Origin: Tepidisphaeraceae bacterium
GTDB taxonomy: Bacteria > Planctomycetota > Phycisphaerae > Tepidisphaerales > Tepidisphaeraceae
DNA length: 64,000 nt
Assembly (NCBI GenBank): GCA_035998445.1
Contig: DASYHQ010000018.1
Location: 248,001 to 312,000, forward strand
Direction of reading: 5' to 3'
Shown here: in pieces, positions 60,459-64,000 of the stretch
Position numbering within the stretch: the first letter of the stretch is position 1
How the letters are laid out: every line of letters begins with the position of its first letter
The notes under the pieces: generated by a model
Databases searched by the model: none
Told to the model about the DNA's origin: nothing
What the model saw: only the letters and a program-made list of their open reading frames with translations
Made by a program: the position numbers and the translations under genes

Positions 60459-60896
60459 CTATCCGGCGCTCGGTCGCGACACCAGGATCGCGCCCACGAC
60501 CATGCAGGTCACGCCCACCCAGTTCAATGCCGACGGGCGATCCTTCAGGAACACGACGCCCATCATCACCGCGATCGGCAGGCTCAGGCGGTCGACCGTG
60601 GTCGCACGGGAAATCTCGGTCATCTGCAGCGCCTTATACCCGCAGAACCACGCCAGACCGGCGGCCACGCCTGATAAGCCGACCAGTCCAAGCGCCCACT
60701 TCGGCGACCCGCCCAGCGCCGACCATCGCTGCGTGATGGTGGTGACCGACAGCAACGTCACCAGCATGACGACGCTTTGCACCGTTACCGCCACCGCAAC
60801 GTCCAGCTTGTCCAGCGCTCGCTTGGTCATCACCTGCACGGTCGCTGCAAGCACCGCACCCAGTAGGGCGAACATCAACCACGTGTACTGTCCCAT
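60459..60896 (-). CDS. small EamA/DMT-type transporter
   Basis: 145 residues from MGQYTWLMF. Four or five transmembrane helices: FALLGAVLAATVQVMT, VAVTVQSVVMLVTLLSV, ALGLVGLSGVAAGLAWFCGY and IAVMMGVVFLKDRPSALNWV. It is one EamA repeat (the fold usually has two), so it may work as a dimer as SMR-like transporters do. Substrate unknown. Confidence 0.8.
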   Translation of the reverse strand: MGQYTWLMFALLGAVLAATVQVMTKRALDKLDVAVAVTVQSVVMLVTLLSVTTITQRWSALGGSPKWALGLVGLSGVAAGLAWFCGYKALQMTEISRATTVDRLSLPIAVMMGVVFLKDRPSALNWVGVTCMVVGAILVSRPSAG

Positions 60897-61072
60897 GGCG
60901 GCAGTATTGCGTCGCCGCGCGCAGCCGCATATGGACAATCCCGCACGCACGCGCGATCAATTGAAAAAGGTTACGCGAATCGGCGCTGTGCTCGGCGGGC
61001 CGGGCAGTTAGATTGCACGTCGAGGTCGCTGCGAGCGGCCAGCACATCCGTTTCCTTAGTTGGAGTTCCAAT

Positions 61073-61282
61073 ATGCGTACGCTGATCGCAACCTTCACCG
61101 TGATGACCGCCTGCTTAATCGGTGGCTGCCAGAGCGACGATGGCAAGACCACGACCCACACCAAGACCGAGATGAAGAGCAGCGACACGAAGAACATGTC
61201 CGCCGACGCCTGCTCGCATTGCGCCGGCGTGCAAAAGGCCAACGCCAACGGCACCTGCCCGAAGTGCGGGATGAAGCTGTAG
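61073..61282 (+). CDS. small lipoprotein with heavy-metal-binding motif
   Basis: 69 residues. MRTLIATFTVMTACLIGGCQ has a lipoprotein signal with lipobox LIGGC (Cys19). The C-terminus, CSHCAGVQKANANGTCPKCG then MKL, resembles the heavy-metal-binding motif (CPMHP..CPKCGM) of copper-related proteins. It may be an envelope metal-binding protein. GGAG upstream. Confidence 0.65.
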   Translation: MRTLIATFTVMTACLIGGCQSDDGKTTTHTKTEMKSSDTKNMSADACSHCAGVQKANANGTCPKCGMKL

Positions 61283-61331
61283 TTCGTTCGGCAGCAGGGT
61301 TGCCGTTCGATCGGGTGACCGGCTCGAACGG

Positions 61332-61479
61332 CTAGAGCAGGGGGCACCTTACCGTAGCGTCTGGGTGCCACGGTTTGGTACTCCAAGCCGTGCTGGGTAG
61401 ACGCAACCGACACGGCTTGGCGTACCAAACCGTGGCACCCAGAGGACAAGCCGCTACAGGAATAAGTCCGCTGCTCTAG
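61332..61479. repeat. nested long inverted repeat, candidate MITE-like element
   Basis: A 22-bp arm at 61360-61381 (TCTGGGTGCC, then ACGGTTTGGTAC) is the perfect complement of 61422-61443. Inside it CCAAGCCGTG (61383-61392) pairs with CACGGCTTGG (61411-61420). Outside it GTAGCG pairs with CGCTAC, and CTAGAGCAG (61332) with CTGCTCTAG (61471-61479). The remaining gap 61283-61553 has no gene. Confidence 0.65.
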
Positions 61480-61553
61480 TCAACAGCTTAGAACCGGCCG
61501 CGACTCACGCCCTTTAGGTGTCCGTCGCGGCCGTGTTTCGTTCGGCGATGTGA

Positions 61554-61949
61554 TTATCGTCGCCTTGAGCCGAAGTGGCGAAGCCATCTGAGGCTGGCCA
61601 TCGCGTGGAACAAACGCCGCGCCGCCGCGATGGTGGGAAAGCCCACGGACCACCCACCCGAACCCCGCCGATACTCGCGGTTGGCGATGGCGGCCACCGT
61701 ATCGCGCGTCACCACACCGCGCTCGTCGCGCGTCAGCTTTCGCACTTCCTCGACCAGGCCGCTGGCCTCGTCCTCATCCCACCCTTGGGCGACAAGGTCC
61801 CCGACGATCTCCTCGGCAACCCGCCCCGCCAGCAACTGCTCGCGCGACCACTCGGCCGCGGCGTCGATGGCACCGTCATCGTTGATGATCTGGTCGAACG
61901 GTGAACCGGCTTGGTCGGGTGGAGAATTGGCGTGGTCGTGCTGCGTCAT
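61554..61949 (-). CDS. hypothetical protein
   Basis: 131 residues from MTQHDHANSP. The first third is acidic and disordered; residues 50-90 (IVGDLVAQGWDEDEASGLVE, EVRKLTRDERGVV) are helical; the C-terminus is basic (LRWLRHFGSRRR). No family recognised. On the same strand as the BamE-like gene, 62 bp downstream. Confidence 0.55.
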   Translation of the reverse strand: MTQHDHANSPPDQAGSPFDQIINDDGAIDAAAEWSREQLLAGRVAEEIVGDLVAQGWDEDEASGLVEEVRKLTRDERGVVTRDTVAAIANREYRRGSGGWSVGFPTIAAARRLFHAMASLRWLRHFGSRRR

Positions 61950-62011
61950 GCCGTCAAGATTCTGGGCAAAGGGTTCAGTTCGGGCCCGACGTCGTTCGGC
62001 GTCACCCGATT

Positions 62012-62377
62012 CTACCCCTGCCACTTGCGCAGGACGACCCCGTCCTTCATCTCGAAGTAGGCGGCGCTGTCGGTGCTTTTGACGTCGCTGCCGCCGAAGA
62101 TCAGGAACACGTATGCGCTGCTGCGCTTGGTCTCGGTGTAGGCGTACTTCCAGATCTCGTTGCTCCCCTCGACCGAGAGCCGCTGGGTCGGCTCGCCCAG
62201 CACCGCCATCACCCACGCCGACGAGGTGGTGCCCGGTTCGATCTGCTGCAGCGTGGCCGACGACACGTATTTTCCTTCGCGCTGGATGTTCGACGACCCA
62301 CCCACGAGGCACCCGCCGCTTACCAGCACCCCCACCCCAAGGGTCAGCGTGACGAATGTGCTTCGGAGGTTGCTCAT
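62012..62377 (-). CDS. BamE/SmpA-like outer-membrane lipoprotein
   Basis: 121 residues. MSNLRSTFVTLTLGVGVLVSG then GCLVGGSS has a lipobox (VSGGC, Cys23). The mature part has LQQIEPGTTSSAWVMAVLGE then PTQRLSVEGSNEIWKYAY, typical of the SmpA/OmlA fold. BamE-like proteins support outer-membrane protein insertion, but this family also includes other small lipoproteins, so the name is by fold only. Confidence 0.75.
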   Translation of the reverse strand: MSNLRSTFVTLTLGVGVLVSGGCLVGGSSNIQREGKYVSSATLQQIEPGTTSSAWVMAVLGEPTQRLSVEGSNEIWKYAYTETKRSSAYVFLIFGGSDVKSTDSAAYFEMKDGVVLRKWQG

Positions 62378-62477
62378 CTCGATATGCCCCTGTTGAAGTG
62401 ACGGTCAATCACAGATGTAGCTTACCCGTCCAATGGGCGTCTGCAAAAAGCGGATCAGATTCGGTTGGGAAATTACT

Positions 62478-62506
62478 CGACAGGGGGTTTTCCGTCAGGT
62501 ATAGTC
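62478..62506 (+). promoter_or_regulatory. promoter of the RRM gene with long leader
   Basis: TCGACA (62478-62483), 17 bp, TATAGT (62501-62506). Predicted start near 62513, so the 5' leader is about 160 nt, unusually long, as in cold-shock-type RNA-binding protein genes. The gap 62378-62672 holds no other feature. Confidence 0.6.
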
Positions 62507-62672
62507 TCCGCGGTTGGTCAGCTGACAAGAATCGGTCCGGCGACAGTTCATTTTCTGGCCGCAGTCCCCTTCTCGACTCCTTTCCTACTTTTAGGCCAAA
62601 AGGTTGGCCTCTTTCCACACTGGCTCGGAAAGTAAAACATCGGGTCTACGCCCTATTCTATCGGAGAACACA

Positions 62673-63080
62673 ATGGGCAAGAAGTTGTATTGCGGTAACT
62701 TGAGCTACGACGTCGACAGCAGCACCCTTCAGGAGCTGTTCAGCGCGTACGGAACTGTCATCAGCGCCGAGATCATCAGCGACCGGGACACCGGCCGCAG
62801 CAAGGGTTTCGGCTTCGTCGAGATGGGTAGCGATTCGGAGGCCCAGGCGGCCATCGCGGCCCTCGACGGCCAGCAGAACGGCGGTCGCGCGTTGACCGTC
62901 AACGAAGCCAAGCCGAAGGAAAACCGCAGCGGTGGCGGTGGTGGTGGCTACGGTGGTGGTGGTAACCGTGGCGGTGGCGGCGGTTACGGTGGTGGTGGCA
63001 ACCGTGGCGGCGGCGGCGGCGGCGGTTACGCCGGTGGCTCGCGCGGTGGCAGTGGTGGTGGCGGTCGCGACCGCTACTAA
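62673..63080 (+). CDS. RRM RNA-binding protein with Gly-rich tail
   Basis: 135 residues, CGGAGAA upstream. Residues 1-80 form one RRM with RNP2 LYCGNL (5-10) and RNP1 KGFGFVEM (44-51). The C-terminus is Gly/Arg-rich (GGYGGGGNRGG repeats). Similar proteins in planctomycetes and cyanobacteria bind RNA and respond to cold. A long leader precedes it and a strong terminator follows. Probably monocistronic. Confidence 0.93.
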   Translation: MGKKLYCGNLSYDVDSSTLQELFSAYGTVISAEIISDRDTGRSKGFGFVEMGSDSEAQAAIAALDGQQNGGRALTVNEAKPKENRSGGGGGGYGGGGNRGGGGGYGGGGNRGGGGGGGYAGGSRGGSGGGGRDRY

Positions 63081-63117
63081 ACCACGTTCGCCTGCCAAGG
63101 CAAACTGATTTAGCAAC

Positions 63118-63156
63118 AAGAGGCCGTCCCCCACAAAGGGACGGCCTCTTCCATTT
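63118..63156 (+). terminator. rho-independent terminator of the RRM gene
   Basis: AAGAGGCCGTCCC (63118-63130) pairs with GGGACGGCCTCTT (63138-63150), seven-base loop, then a CCATTT end. Perfect 13-bp stem. Confidence 0.85.
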
Positions 63157-63217
63157 AACCGACACTCTCGTTTCACCGGGCTTGCCGCTTCAGCGGCAGG
63201 CTTCTTCGCTGCACGCG

Positions 63218-63739
63218 TTACCGCGCGTCCATCCGGCTCTGCGTGATCAGCATCACGTCGGGCAACGGGTCGACGCCCAATTGCCTCAGCATGTTCTTCA
63301 ATTGTGCCGCGGTGTACTGCGAGTGGGTGAACAGGTGCATCAGGACGTCGCCCGCGGGCGTCGCGAACGTCCGCCCCGCGCCGCTCGACGTGCTGCGCTT
63401 GGTGATGGGTCGATCCAGTTCCGCCTCGATCAACCGGTCGTAGTAGTCGGCCCACCGCGCATTCAGCTCTCCCCAGGCTTCCGCCAGCTCGTCCATCGAT
63501 GCGAACCGCCTGCTGAAGGGTGAGACCGGCTCAACGACGCCGCTGATCGCCTCCATCCATGCCGCCTCGGCGGCGTACAGGTGCACGATCGTCGCCCGCG
63601 CCGATCCCTGCCCCATCGCCATCGGCCGATCCAACTGCTCCGCCGACAACGGCCGGCACGCCTCCAGCAACCGTGCGTTCGCCCAAAGCTGGTGCCGCCG
63701 TAAACGATGGATCACATCCGTTGCGTTCATGCCTATCAT
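63218..63739 (-). CDS. DinB-family protein
   Basis: 173 residues. VIHRLRRHQLWANARLLEA, IVHLYAAEAAWMEAI and VLMHLFTHSQYTAAQL give the three His of the DinB metal site. DinB/YfiT proteins are four-helix bundle metalloproteins, some of them thiol transferases. The start may be 63739 or 63730. The DUF664-like length fits. Confidence 0.8.
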   Translation of the reverse strand: MIGMNATDVIHRLRRHQLWANARLLEACRPLSAEQLDRPMAMGQGSARATIVHLYAAEAAWMEAISGVVEPVSPFSRRFASMDELAEAWGELNARWADYYDRLIEAELDRPITKRSTSSGAGRTFATPAGDVLMHLFTHSQYTAAQLKNMLRQLGVDPLPDVMLITQSRMDAR

Positions 63740-63820
63740 GCTACTGCCGGTACCGCCCGTGACCAATCGAACGGCTCGTGAGTCGTTGGCGAGCGGGCAG
63801 CGGCTTAAGAGGATCGATCT

Positions 63821-64000
63821 ATGTCCAAATTCGTCGTGCTCGTCGGTCATTGCAACTTCGATGGTCCGCGCCTTCAGCGGGAGATCGAGACGAAGGTCGC
63901 CCCCTGCAAGGTGCTGCGCGTCAACGATGTCCCCAGCCTCACCGAGGCCTGCGAGAACGGCGTCGACCTGCTCCTGATCAACCGCGAGCCCGTCGGCTTC
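63821..64000 (+). CDS. partial CDS, cut by the window edge
   Basis: 60 codons are visible: MSKFVVLVGHCNFDGPRLQR, KVAPCKVLRVNDVPSLTEAC, NGVDLLLINREPVG. It has an alternating strand-helix pattern, like a response-regulator or Rossmann-type fold. AGAGGA lies upstream. Truncated at 64000; no family assigned. Confidence 0.6.
   Translation, partial: MSKFVVLVGHCNFDGPRLQREIETKVAPCKVLRVNDVPSLTEACENGVDLLLINREPVGF

Noticed and set aside
62930-63060. GGTGGT-type tandem repeat
   Set aside because: Explained by the Gly-rich protein tail of the RRM gene.

Overview
The window reads as high-GC bacterial chromosome, most likely a planctomycete (Phycisphaerae-like). Evidence: secreted proteins starting with an LEKRQLFSA-type motif, a pseudopilin of the FSLVELLVVIGIIAVL type, DUF1580-like proteins, and small palindromic interspersed repeats. 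No rRNA is present; one intact tRNA (Arg-TCT) lies at 60332-60405.

Region 1 (1-5577) is the right end of an integrated phage-like element, here called A. It has a leftward early operon: small HTH proteins, a winged-helix replication initiator with lambda-O-like iterons inside its gene, and a DnaC/IstB-like helicase loader. The operon starts at a promoter overlapped by a perfect 22-bp palindrome, with a divergent XRE repressor.

Region 2 (5534-34825) is a complete ~29-kb siphovirus-type prophage, B, bounded by two 44-bp direct repeats that equal the 3' half of a tRNA-Val(GAC) gene. Order: tyrosine integrase, small regulators, a ParB-like/Topo VIA (Spo11)-like fusion protein, a 0.9-kb non-coding stretch with a DnaA box, a sigma-region-4-like regulator, two AP2/HNH genes, then an HK97-type head and tail block (P27 TerS, HNH, TerL, portal, protease, capsid, connectors, tail tube, frameshifted tail chaperone, tape measure, tail tip and fibre). 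A leftward operon then carries a repressor, a small membrane protein and a pseudopilin, followed by small right-end genes. Neither repeat has the 5' half of the tRNA beside it. The simplest reading is that A and B sit in tandem in one tRNA-Val gene whose intact copy is left of the window. No holin, endolysin or replicative helicase/primase was recognised in B.

Region 3 (34826-64000) is host chromosome: a TPR exported protein, SRAP/YedK, an HD-GYP protein with altered HD residues, a large secreted subtilase, a lipoprotein and ROK regulator divergent from GalU, an inositol-phosphatase-like protein, an HI0933 flavoprotein and a SpoIIE-type phosphatase. A glycogen-to-trehalose cluster follows (treY, treZ, glgX/treX leftward and malQ rightward). 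The right end holds small membrane proteins and lipoproteins, a BamE-like lipoprotein, an RRM/RGG RNA-binding protein and a DinB protein. The trehalose genes form a coherent pathway: GlgX debranches glycogen, TreY converts the reducing end to trehalose, TreZ releases trehalose, and MalQ recycles short maltodextrins.
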